The position numbers were made by a program, and so were the translations under genes. A DNA stretch of 64,000 nt from Gracilaria gracilis (Eukaryota > Rhodophyta > Florideophyceae > Gracilariales > Gracilariaceae), in contig JARGSG010000012.1 in NCBI GenBank assembly GCA_030374805.1, forward strand, positions 1,054,001 to 1,118,000, given 5' to 3'. Below the pieces are notes generated by a model. It saw only the letters and a list, made by a program, of their open reading frames with translations, was not told the origin of the DNA and ran no database searches. Positions 31,973-41,119 of this stretch are shown here, piece by piece. How positions within the stretch are numbered: the stretch's first letter is position 1; each line of letters begins with the position of its first letter.

Positions 31973-32103
31973 GGTTATGGTCCCGCTCGCTTTTGCGCAT
32001 CGCTAATTGTCTCTACATCTCAGTTTCTTCGCATTCTTTCTCCCTTCTATCTTCTCTCCTCTTTTCCTTGTTTCCCTTCTTGACGAATTCCCTTTTTGCA
32101 ACA

Positions 32104-35100
32104 ATGGAAAGTGACAAAATTCGCATCAAACCCTTCGAGGAGAAGGACGATTACAAACTTTGGCGCATACGTATTGAAGCCACTTGTGACGCCAAAGGAG
32201 TTGGAAACACTCTTCTTCATTCGCGCAATCCTTTTGCTGCTGATGATGAAAAGCGTGAAGAGTTCATCCAAGGCCAAAAGAAGGCCAGTGGAATCATTGT
32301 CTCTGCATTGTCCAATGAAGCATTAAGAGTGGTCCAAACAGAAATTGGTAATCCCAACAAAATGCTCAAACGGCTCGACAATCGTTATGCTTCTACGTCC
32401 ACCGCCTCTCGCATATCTAAAATTTGTGAGCTGGTCACGCTAACGTACACTGACGTTTCGAAAAACCTTGGCAAACATGTGGACAAGATGGCAAGCTTAG
32501 TTGAACAACTCAACAGTATGGACACTAGGCTACCTGAAGAACTCTCTGTTGCACTTCTAGTGGCATCCGTAAAGGCACCTCAGCTACATGCAGTGTGTGC
32601 TGCCATTAAGACTGTGTCATCTGACAATCTGACTTGGGACTTGGTTACATCGCGTCTACTCGATGAACACCGTGCACTGCCCACAAACAGAACGGAACAA
32701 GCCCATGCAGCAAAGTCAAAGTGTGGTATTTGCAAGAGAAGAAACCACACCACGCACAACTGCTTTTTGAATCCGAAGAACCCAAAGAATCCTCTCAACT
32801 TGAACGACTCTGCAAAGGACATCCGGACTAATGGCAGTTATCGCTCTGGTTCCAGCGATCAGAAGCCTAAAGACAAGCCTAAGTTTAACAACTCAGCACA
32901 CTCGGGAAGCAACCATCGAACTCGAGCTGCTGTCGCCCGTGCGATGCTGGCACGCCCAAGTTCTGATGAGCTACTTATGCTTGATTCGGGTACAACGACC
33001 CATCTCACCCCCGACCGTAAGGATGTCCATGGAATCGAATCATGCTCGATCCCTATTGCACTTGGTGATGACTCACAGATTGTTGCTACTGAACAAGGCA
33101 CACGGACAGTCCAATGGCAGTACGACAACATGAATACTTCAGTCAACCTCAGCAACACATTGGTATCGCCCGATATCGCTATGAGCCTTCTTTCCATCCC
33201 TGCCTTGACCTGTAAGCAAATTGCTGTCCTCTTCATGCCTGACGCGGCCTTTCTAATCGATCTTCAGAATGACTTTCAAATCATTGGAACAGCTCCGAAA
33301 CACCCTGATGGCCTCTATTACATTCCACCCTCTCCACGCAGCCATTCTTCGTCTCCCTTGGTGTCCAATTCAGCCCACAATGTCATGATGGCCACAATTC
33401 CAAAGGTGTCTCCCAATTACAACCCTTTTGCCATTCTCTCCTCTCTTGAGGATACCTCTGACACCTCTGAAAGACTTACGGACGACTCCCTGTCTCTTTC
33501 GGAACTCAGTTCCGATGATGAACAGGACTCCAGCTTGAGTATCAATGACGCTGCCACACAGGTGGATGATACCGAGTCGACGTCCGACACAATCCCTGTC
33601 GAGATCGATATCACTCCAACCGAACAACAAATCATCAATCTTTGGCATGTTCGTCTTGCCCATGCTGGCTCCCTCGATGCTATTGGACGTAGGCTTCGCA
33701 AGAACCTCCTCCCCCCTAACCCGGAGTTCAAAGGTGACTGCCTCCCATGCACTCGTGGCAAATTTCGCAAGTCTTTTTCCGGCAGTCTTACCTCCCTTAC
33801 GAAGCCAGGACACCTACACGCAGACATTACTGATGCTGGCTCTCTTTCTAATGAAGGTCATCGATACTTTCTTATCATCGTCGACGAATGCACCCGCTTC
33901 ATGACCGCCGCTCCGTTGCGTACGAAGGGTGAAGCGTCTAAGCAAATCCTGATCTTTATCGTTTGGTTCGAACGACAAACTGGTTTTCCTGTGCGCTCTC
34001 TCCACACTGATGGTGGCTCTGAATTCTTTCGCGCAAAGACGAAGCTTTCCGAATTGGGCATCACCGTCACCGAGACGTCAACCTACACTCCTTCTTCGAA
34101 TGGTTTAGCAGAACGTCACATCGGTATTACGATCGGACCAATCCGCGCTGCCCTCCTGCATGCCCACCTTCCCAAATCCTTGTGGGTCTATGCCCTACAA
34201 CAAGCCGTTGAAGCAAGGAACCTCATTGTCCATCGCAGCACAAACCAGATACCGTTCGTTGCCTTGTTCGGTGAATACCCTCGCTATGCTAAGCATATGA
34301 AAGCCTTTGGTTGCCGTGCACTGGTCTTACACAGTGAGAAGACACTTACCAAGTTGGATCCTCGCCTCACTGAAGGTATCAATCTTGGCCATACTCATGG
34401 CGGCATGTACCTCATCAAGACAGCTGAAGGTATTGTTCGTACCAAGCATGTGAAGTTCATCGAATCCGACTTCCCTGGCCTTCCTGGTTTGTCTTCGTCC
34501 ACACCGCAGCCTCTCCAGCCTCCTCCTCTGGATGACCCAACTCCAACGTACGGTTATGTTGATTCCGACTCGGATTGCTCCGAAGCGCCCATTGTAGACG
34601 ACGCACCTGTTGACGATCACAGCGACACCGCTTCTGTCTCATCCGTTTGGTCTACTTTGACGCACTACCCCGCCAAGCCTTCCACCTACGACAACGGACG
34701 TTACGCCTCTGATGACAGCTTTCCCTCCACCCCGCAGGCTCACGTTGCTCTTCCGCACAGCATCACCACTAATGATGAGCCCACTTTGAAGACTGCCCTT
34801 CGTTCTCCCGAAGCGAACCTTTGGCTAGACGCAATCAAGGAAGAATTCCGCACCATCACCGCCCTGGGCACCTATCGAGATGCAGACCCTGATCACGGTC
34901 CACCTATTCCTTCAGGAATCATTTTACGTTTGAAACGTGATCACAAGGGCAATCCTTTACGCTTCAAAGCTCGTTTGGTTGCTCGCGGTAATTTTCAAAC
35001 GGAGTGTGACAAGGACAGCCTCTACACCCCAGTCTTGAACTTTGAGTTGTTCCGCCTTCTCCTTGCCTACTCACAGGCACAAGGTTGGGACCGCCAACAC

Positions 35101-36171
35101 GTGGACATCAAAGGTGCCTTCCTTCATGCTACCATACCATCCGAGAATCCTATCTGGATACGACTTCCCACGATTCATGGCATTGCCGAAGCCGATGGTC
35201 GCGTTGTTCAACTGGTGAAGTCTCTTTACGGTACTCGTGAAGCTCCCCGCCTCTGGTTCGAGAACCTTTCCGCATATCTCCGCTCTATTGGTCTTACTCA
35301 AGCCCAGTCCCACCCTTGCCTTTTTACGTACACCTACGCGGACGGTATGCTTGTTCTCTTGGCATACGTTGATGACATTTGCATCCTTGGCCCTGCCGTA
35401 TTGACAGCATGGATGAAGCAGAAGCTATCAGACAACTACGAAGTCAGTGATCTTGGAAAGGCTAATCTCTATCTTGGTGTCTCGATTGATGACTCGGAGT
35501 CTGGTATTCGCTTGCATCAACAGCCTCTCATTGACAAGATTGTCACGCTGTCATCTATGTCCGACGCGAATACAACTGCCGCCCCACTTCCCGAAGGTCA
35601 TTCTCTTTATGAAGCACGGCAGTTACCGAGTAACGAAGAAGCATTGACAATGACTAATGTTCCGTACAAGCAGGTCCTTGGCTCTCTGCTGTTTCTTAGC
35701 ACCCGCACTCGACCGGACATTGCAACTGCAGTGTCTATGTTGGGAAAGTTTGCTTCAAGCCCGCGCCCAGAACATTGGCAAGCCATGAAGCATGTTGTTC
35801 GTTATCTGAAAGGCACACGGACACATGGTTTACTCATTCCGCCCGATGTTAGGCCTAATGTCATAGCTTGGTCCGACGCAGATTGGGCACGGGACCTAGA
35901 CAAACGTCGATCTAGGGGGGGTTATGTACTTTGTTTGGACAGCGTACCCGTGATATGGAGCTCGAAGTTGCAGAAGTCAACCGCACTTTCAACATCGGAG
36001 GCTGAGTTTTACGCTATGTCGGAATGTATCAGGGAACTGCACTGGGTTAGGAACATCTTCGAAGAGATTGGCAATCCCATCACCTCCGCGATTCCTTTAT
36101 TTCAGGACAACCTCGGCACCATTTGCTGGTCGAAGGAATACTTGGGACTGCGCCAGAGTCAAGCACATTGA
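32104..36171 (+). CDS. gag-pol: Copia Gag-Pol polyprotein (main frame, 1,355 codons)
   Basis: I take the ATG at 32,104 (MESDKIRIKPFEEKDDYKLW) as the start; the frame is open upstream into the LTR without a better ATG. Order: gag capsid (residues about 1-200, beginning with the copia F-x-Y-x-x-W pattern); zinc knuckle CGICKRRNHTTHNC (207-220); protease MLDSGTTTHL (Asp near 294); GAG-pre-integrase HHCC (LWHVRLAHAGSLD...CLPCTRGK); integrase with HADITDAG, LHTDGGSEFF and NGLAERHIG; RVT_2 polymerase (LRFKARLVARGNFQ, VDIKGAFLHA, LLAYVDDICIL with YVDD near 1,088); RNase H (WSDADWARDLDKR, STSEAEFYAMS, LFQDNLGTICWS). All catalytic residues up to the frameshift are intact. The frame ends about 70 residues early. 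Confidence 0.95.
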   Translation: MESDKIRIKPFEEKDDYKLWRIRIEATCDAKGVGNTLLHSRNPFAADDEKREEFIQGQKKASGIIVSALSNEALRVVQTEIGNPNKMLKRLDNRYASTSTASRISKICELVTLTYTDVSKNLGKHVDKMASLVEQLNSMDTRLPEELSVALLVASVKAPQLHAVCAAIKTVSSDNLTWDLVTSRLLDEHRALPTNRTEQAHAAKSKCGICKRRNHTTHNCFLNPKNPKNPLNLNDSAKDIRTNGSYRSGSSDQKPKDKPKFNNSAHSGSNHRTRAAVARAMLARPSSDELLMLDSGTTTHLTPDRKDVHGIESCSIPIALGDDSQIVATEQGTRTVQWQYDNMNTSVNLSNTLVSPDIAMSLLSIPALTCKQIAVLFMPDAAFLIDLQNDFQIIGTAPKHPDGLYYIPPSPRSHSSSPLVSNSAHNVMMATIPKVSPNYNPFAILSSLEDTSDTSERLTDDSLSLSELSSDDEQDSSLSINDAATQVDDTESTSDTIPVEIDITPTEQQIINLWHVRLAHAGSLDAIGRRLRKNLLPPNPEFKGDCLPCTRGKFRKSFSGSLTSLTKPGHLHADITDAGSLSNEGHRYFLIIVDECTRFMTAAPLRTKGEASKQILIFIVWFERQTGFPVRSLHTDGGSEFFRAKTKLSELGITVTETSTYTPSSNGLAERHIGITIGPIRAALLHAHLPKSLWVYALQQAVEARNLIVHRSTNQIPFVALFGEYPRYAKHMKAFGCRALVLHSEKTLTKLDPRLTEGINLGHTHGGMYLIKTAEGIVRTKHVKFIESDFPGLPGLSSSTPQPLQPPPLDDPTPTYGYVDSDSDCSEAPIVDDAPVDDHSDTASVSSVWSTLTHYPAKPSTYDNGRYASDDSFPSTPQAHVALPHSITTNDEPTLKTALRSPEANLWLDAIKEEFRTITALGTYRDADPDHGPPIPSGIILRLKRDHKGNPLRFKARLVARGNFQTECDKDSLYTPVLNFELFRLLLAYSQAQGWDRQHVDIKGAFLHATIPSENPIWIRLPTIHGIAEADGRVVQLVKSLYGTREAPRLWFENLSAYLRSIGLTQAQSHPCLFTYTYADGMLVLLAYVDDICILGPAVLTAWMKQKLSDNYEVSDLGKANLYLGVSIDDSESGIRLHQQPLIDKIVTLSSMSDANTTAAPLPEGHSLYEARQLPSNEEALTMTNVPYKQVLGSLLFLSTRTRPDIATAVSMLGKFASSPRPEHWQAMKHVVRYLKGTRTHGLLIPPDVRPNVIAWSDADWARDLDKRRSRGGYVLCLDSVPVIWSSKLQKSTALSTSEAEFYAMSECIRELHWVRNIFEEIGNPITSAIPLFQDNLGTICWSKEYLGLRQSQAH

Positions 36172-36346
36172 TCTGCGCTACCATCATGTTTTGGAAGCTG
36201 TGAAGAAGAACACTGTTGACATACAGTATATTCCGTCTGCTCAGAACCGCGCAGATATTCTTACCAAGTCTTTGACTGGTTCCTTGTTCGTGACTCATCG
36301 CAATTCTCTTTGCAAGTCTCCCGCTTCCGGTCGAGGGGGGGTGTGA
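36145..36346 (+). pseudogene. pol: Frameshifted C-terminus of the copia RNase H
   Basis: A different + frame carries the expected end of copia RNase H: ARVKHIDLRYHHVLEAVKKN, YIPSAQNRADILTKSLTG, ending at a TGA just inside the 3' LTR. A one-base gain or two-base loss near 36,150 separates it from the main frame, which reads GLRQSQAH and stops. The last acidic residue of RNase H (RADILTK) is on this side, so the fused enzyme is probably inactive unless ribosomes shift frame here. Confidence 0.88.
36333..36341 (+). other. Copia polypurine tract
   Basis: GAGGGGGGG directly before the 3' LTR (TGTGAGC). Confidence 0.85.
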
Positions 36347-36561
36347 GCACGAGAACACAGCATTTGTATTTGTATTTGAGTTTGTATTTGTATTTGAGTC
36401 TGCATTTGTATTTGAATTTATTATCGTGAGCTACTGAGTTCACTAGTTTGCTTACGTGACTGCATCTGTACTAAGTTCATCGTCTATAAAGACTGGGTGA
36501 AACAAAGCACCATCACTTTGTTTCACCTCCAGCTCTTCTGTGAAGTTCAACTGTACTGAAA
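36342..36561 (+). repeat. Copia 3' LTR
   Basis: One substitution relative to 31,753-31,972; repeats the TATA box and the hairpin (36,495-36,528). Confidence 0.92.
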
Positions 36562-36608
36562 AAAAAGGGCGATAAATATAAATCATCACTCGTGTTTTGC
36601 AAGCGTTA

Positions 36609-36612
36609 GTTA
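36609..36612. repeat. piggyBac target site TTAA (left)
   Basis: TTAA followed by CCCTGTAG, the start of the element. The partner TTAA is at 40,355-40,358. Confidence 0.8.
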
Positions 36613-37064
36613 ACCCTGTAGACACTGAAAGCTTAATTATTCACAGTGTAGACTTAAGAACTGAACCCGATTGGGCAGCAACGGAATCAATTGGGTGTGT
36701 AACCGCCATGTGTCAACATCGCTTATGTCTACAAATAGTAGACATAAGGAAAAGGTTTCCACTGGCTCCATGTGGTATCTTGCCTGAATAACACCAATGA
36801 AAACAATTGTTGTAGAGTGTTCAGGTCCAATGAAAACCAAGCAGGAAATGCCCATGCCATACATTGCGTTCAATATCTCTGCCCATGCACCCGCAGTCCT
36901 CCCGTGCACAGATTACGCAGTTCGCAAAATCACAGACCTGACATGTCCGTAAAACAAAATTTAGATCCAGTGCGTACGTCGCAGAACCGCCAAAATGTCT
37001 GGACACTTTCAAGCTCGCTATCTTCACTTGCTACGATCTTGTCTGTGTCGTACTCACTCGTAAT

Positions 37065-39098
37065 ATGTTTACATCGCAGCAATCATTGCCAATCTTAGAC
37101 GCAGTAGAACCGGACGGAACACCATGCAATCATAGCGAATGCAACTTCGACACAGTAGGAGACTACTTTTTTGACCAAACTGATGACGAAGAATTCCTGG
37201 TTACTGCTCTGGGAGCAACAGAAGAACAGGAGTTGTACAAAAACGTGCCTTGCTGTGATGAGTGGAGGAAACGAAGTAGAGTGTTATTAGAAAAGTCTCT
37301 ACTCGTACGCAGATCATATGAACATAAGCGTGTGCTTGGATTGTTTACGTTGTTTCTGAATGGCAGCTTTTTACAGTGTATGAGGCAATGGACCAGTAAA
37401 GAGCTATGCCGGCGAGGAAAGAGAACAAAACCTTTACGAATGGACGAGCTACTTGCTTACATTAGTCTCGAGCTTGCAGCATCAATACATCGATAGAACA
37501 GGCTTCGGGACTACTGGTGCGCCTCTGATATGCTGGGGATTCCCTTTTTCAAAAAGGTTATGGGACGGGATGCCTTTCTCAACATTCGATCAGCTCTGAG
37601 AGTGTACCCGGCCTATGAATCAGAGGTGGCTGTAGCAGACCCTTTGTGGCACAGCCGACAAGTGCTGGAACATTTCGCCAGAAATTCCGCCACCCTTGCT
37701 GTTCCTGTCGGTGTGAGTTCTCTTGGTGAGAACACTATTCGTTGCAAAGGGCGAACGCGTGCTCCGTCCTACATGAAATCGAAGCCTGTAAAATTTGGCA
37801 TACGATTCTATGCAGTGGTTGGATGGTCACACGCGTACCTACATAGTTTCCAGGACAATGGGTCCGGGAACAAGACTGGCCAATCTCCCCTTCAAAGATA
37901 CACAAATGTGTTTCGGGGTCTAAGAGGGGCTGTGGAACGGAAAGTGGACGGGAAACCACTTTCAAAATCTTCAGCTTCTGCACTTTGGTGCGCTCAAATG
38001 GCACATCAGACATATTTGCACCCCATGCCTGGGAGGGGACGGCTCATGGTCATGGATAATTTTTATACCCGGCATTCTCTGGCACTACAGTTACGGCAAC
38101 TAAGTGATGATGAGTGCAAGGTATTGGGCACTGTTCGTTTCAATAATGTCGACGGTGCAAACCGCCCTGCTCTAAAAGAAGCCATAGAGAGTTTGAAGCA
38201 TGCAAAGTGCGGCGACTGGCGTCTAGTTCAAGTTTATGAGAAAGGCTTAAAGGCAGGTGATCCGCACACAGTTTCGGAGAAAACGGGATTCATTGTCTTC
38301 AAGGACCGTTCCGTAGTTTCCTTGTATACGAAAGACTTAGCCGACACTCCTCGCGCCAGGATTCACACACCAGACGAGCACGCCATTATGTGCGTTCACG
38401 GCCTCGCCCCGCTACAGCGATGGATAGGCGAGGAGGCGATGCGCCGTACAACACTACAGGTCCCTGCGGTGATCGTGGCGTATAATCTTTTCATGAAGGG
38501 CGTGGATCGCTTTGACCAGTTCCGATCAAGTTCAGCAACGGTACGAAGAGAACGGCGTGTGGCAATGAGTCTGTTGACGTTTATTCTGGATGCCAGTATA
38601 TTGAACAGTCATGCCTTGTTGAATGCTATAACGCCCTTCGGCGATGCTCTTCTGGATGTATCAACTATGAAGCAGCGGCTTATCATGCAGTTGGTTGGCG
38701 ACCATATTGAGTACAAGCAGAAGCGCGCATCCCTCACTGTCATTCCTGCTGTTGAGCACGGCAGTACAGAACACTGTGCTGGAGACACCGACTCAGAAGC
38801 TGTACCTATCCTTCTAGAAACCAATGGGCGAAAACGAGTTCACTGCATCATTTGCCGCCTGCTGTCAAAACCACTACGCCAAGGCTATACGACATATTCT
38901 TGCACTGCATGCCGGAGAGGGTATCACCTCAACTGCTTTTCTCTCTACCATAACCAAGAGATGTTGAAGGGCATTCGTCCCGATGTCTATCAAACAATGT
39001 GCTCAGCGGAACGGCTTTTGCACAGCAAACCACGTCAAAATAGGTCTAATACCGTGACCAGTACGCTCGCCAATGCTTGCCTGGTGTACAAGTTATAA
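37065..39098 (+). pseudogene. piggyBac transposase with one in-frame stop
   Basis: A single frame of 677 codons interrupted once, by TAG at 37,494-37,496; both sides are in frame. The N-terminal part is acidic (TVGDYFFDQTDDEEF). The DDE_Tnp_1_7 domain has GENTIRCKGRTRAPSYM, where the conserved D-E dyad reads G-E (GGT at 37,725-37,727, one base from GAT), then VMDNFYTRHSLAL (second Asp, 38,055) and MKGVDRFDQ (third Asp, 38,505). The C-terminal Cys-rich zinc module has CIICRLLSK, YSCTACRRGYHLNCFSLYH. It would excise and insert the element at TTAA. The stop and the lost first Asp should both inactivate it. Confidence 0.88.
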
Positions 39099-39613
39099 AT
39101 TCCCTCTTCTTTGTAGCCCATGTAGGATCCGGTTTCGTCTGTCGAGATTGCTCTAATCGATTCCAATACGCAGTGAGGTATTTGAATCCTGTTACCGCTC
39201 CCCAAGAAACCGTGGCGTTCGTACGTATACGTCTTATAAGCGCTCTTGCGCGCTTCGTTGTTATGTTCTCCGGCTCCCAAAAGTGGATACTGTGCAGCCG
39301 TTTTCTCCACTACCAACATGCCAAGCTGAACCCAGTAGCACGGCGTCCCTCTACACTGGGGACACGCTACATCTTCATTATGTTTAGTTAGAAGAGGAAC
39401 ACGGATGTCGGTACCACGACGGGGAGGTGTCTCGAAACTTGGTCCAGAGAAGGGAGCAAAATCTGAACCAACAGTGCTGGCGTGCTCAATCCATGATCGA
39501 TCGTCGTCAGGTCTCTCGTCAGCGGTCTGATTTTCTGGTAGTGCTCGTGTTCTACGATGTAAACTGTTTTGAAAGTGGGAATCGCACCTGTCTTGCCTTT
39601 TTATCTTGTCCAT
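39035..39613 (-). CDS. Accessory protein of the piggyBac element (192 residues)
   Basis: Minus strand, inside the transposon and convergent with the transposase; the frames overlap by 64 bp, and the last 20 or so residues are the antisense of the transposase end. The first 80 residues are basic and Pro-rich, probably disordered. The folded part begins with a Cys cluster CPQCRGTPCYW, then NNEARKSAYKTYTYERHGFL, RIQIPHCVLESIRAI and GSYMGYKEE. I recall small proteins with the same order (C-x2-C-x4-C-W, then R-x2-Y-x2-Y-x3-G-x-L-G, I-P-x-C-V, Y-x-G-Y/F) as repeated families in TE-rich protist genomes, but cannot check. No catalytic motif. A DNA-binding or transposase-partner role is inference from its position. 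Confidence 0.65.
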   Translation of the reverse strand: MDKIKRQDRCDSHFQNSLHRRTRALPENQTADERPDDDRSWIEHASTVGSDFAPFSGPSFETPPRRGTDIRVPLLTKHNEDVACPQCRGTPCYWVQLGMLVVEKTAAQYPLLGAGEHNNEARKSAYKTYTYERHGFLGSGNRIQIPHCVLESIRAISTDETGSYMGYKEEGIYNLYTRQALASVLVTVLDLF

Positions 39614-40354
39614 GATATTGTCTTTTTGTTACCCTACACCTCTTGATTTACCGCACGGATTTCTTTTGTCCACTGTATATCCTGATCTAAAAAGGTTTTG
39701 GGGCTTCGTGTACTACCAAAAGGTGATGGAACGAAGCTTTATGCCCTCTTCGCAGCTCGATGTTGCCGCGTCTTTTAGAGAACCAGCAAATATAGCCCCT
39801 GAAAAAGAGAATAACGCTCTCGAAAATAGACAAAATTACGTTCAGCTACGCCCAGCACCGGTCCAAGTTCAAGCAGTAGTGGAGATATTCCGATAAATGG
39901 CCAAGTCTATTCACACTGTCAAAAAACAACGAAAAGTAATTGCACAGCAAAGCGAGGATTGTTGTTTTGTCACTTTGGCTGACTGCAATTGCAATAACTC
40001 CAATGCCTCTTGTGGCGGCGTTTTGCAGCTGCAAGTGGCATTAGGCCTTGGAAATGGTCCGCGCTTGCTTGTGAAGCACTCATGACAACGCCAAGCTCTT
40101 ACAACCGAGACCAGCTCTCTCTCGGCAAGTGTACGAGGAGAGGTGAGTAGTGTGCGGTGGGAGCAAGCTTCCCTCGAGAGTGGGAGTCGCGCCACACGAT
40201 ATCTTGCGTTCAGATCAGGTGCTGGAACGAAACGCATTTTTCAATCAATTTGACGGTCTCTGACGACCATCCGTTTGAAAGCTTGCTCCACGTTTGATTG
40301 GTTGGTTGCTATGTATACAATACGCATATATAAGTCGTCGTAGGTCCTAAAGGG
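39614..40354. other. Right subterminal region of the piggyBac element
   Basis: About 740 bp without a recognisable gene, ending in the terminal repeat. The last 60 bp contain ATATATAAGTCG 20 bp inside the tip, a motif also seen at 31.5 kb. Confidence 0.6.
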
Positions 40355-40358
40355 TTAA
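40355..40358. repeat. piggyBac target site TTAA (right)
   Basis: AAAGGG|TTAA; partner of 36,609-36,612. Confidence 0.8.
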
Positions 40359-41119
40359 AACTCCGCTCCTAGATTTACTAGAAAAATACTCTTTTTTGGC
40401 TCACGAACAGCCCCCGACAACTACGATTGGACCAGAAGCTCCCGATCATTAGTTTCTTGGCATGGCAGTCAAGCGATTAAACAAGATTCCTGCCTTGAGA
40501 GGCCTCTCTGTGCGGCCAGGAACCATAACGAAAACAAGCATGATCGTAGCTCTATTTAAGAACCAGACCATTACACTCTTTAGGTTCTAACTCCTGTATT
40601 AGTCAAGTGTTAAATCTCATTCTAAGCTCATTTTTATACCTAAGACGACGTCAATGAGTATGTAAAAATTTCACCAAAATCTATTGAGCGCGTTGCGCGC
40701 GGGAAGACTTATACGAGAGATTGGGCTTTCAGGCGGTCTTGTTGATGAAAATCGATGTTGACAGAATCGTTTTTGAGACGACGATTAATATTTTTTGTAG
40801 AACAGTTACAAGACTGGGCGAGCCACGGGAAGAGGCTAGAGCATATAACGAAAGAGTCTGTTGTTCCCACTTCCTCGTTGCCTTTCGCACCGAGCTCCGA
40901 CGCCTTTACGTGCATGAGGTTTCTCGTTGCATGGGAAGGTCCTCTCATTGTTCAATAGCAGTCATTTTATTGGTAGATGATAGGAAGATGAACGACGTGT
41001 TGATCTGTAGAGCATCCAGACATTTCTACGATTCTCTACCTACGTACTCCAGTCTTCACTTTTGGCAGGATTCAATTAATGAAATGTGAACATTTTGGGA
41101 TGGAGCATAGCATCTGCTC
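40359..41119. other. Intergenic; one unrecognised 122-codon frame
   Basis: A + strand frame (40,721-41,089) has a normal amino-acid mix but no recognisable domain and ends about 30 bp from the 3' end of the hydrolase gene on the other strand. I do not call it a gene. Confidence 0.4.

Larger units (their letters stand above)
31753..36561 (+). mobile_element. Young, nearly intact Ty1/copia retrotransposon
   Basis: 4.8 kb with about 220-bp LTRs (31,753-31,972 and 36,342-36,561) that differ by one base (C at 31,940, T in the 3' copy). Run of A on both sides (AAAAA before the 5' LTR and after the 3' LTR), consistent with a 5-bp duplication though the A-rich context makes it uncertain. One long gag-pol frame covers zinc knuckle, PR, IN, RT and most of RNase H; a single frameshift near 36,150 is the only coding lesion I see. 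The near identity of the LTRs means insertion was recent. Confidence 0.95.
36613..40354 (+). mobile_element. piggyBac-type DNA transposon with a second, convergent gene
   Basis: 3,742 bp between TTAA sites, starting CCCTGTAGACACTG and ending (reverse complement) CCCTTTAGGACCTACG. CCC at the tips next to TTAA is diagnostic of piggyBac; the terminal repeats are short and imperfect. It carries a DDE_Tnp_1_7 transposase on the + strand and a 192-codon gene on the minus strand, overlapping tail to tail. The left 450 bp and right 740 bp are noncoding. It sits about 50 bp to the right of the young copia. Confidence 0.85.

Noticed and set aside
31951..32103. 51-residue N-terminal extension of the copia polyprotein
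   Set aside because: It would need a GTG start inside the LTR. The ATG at 32,104 gives a normal copia Gag start.
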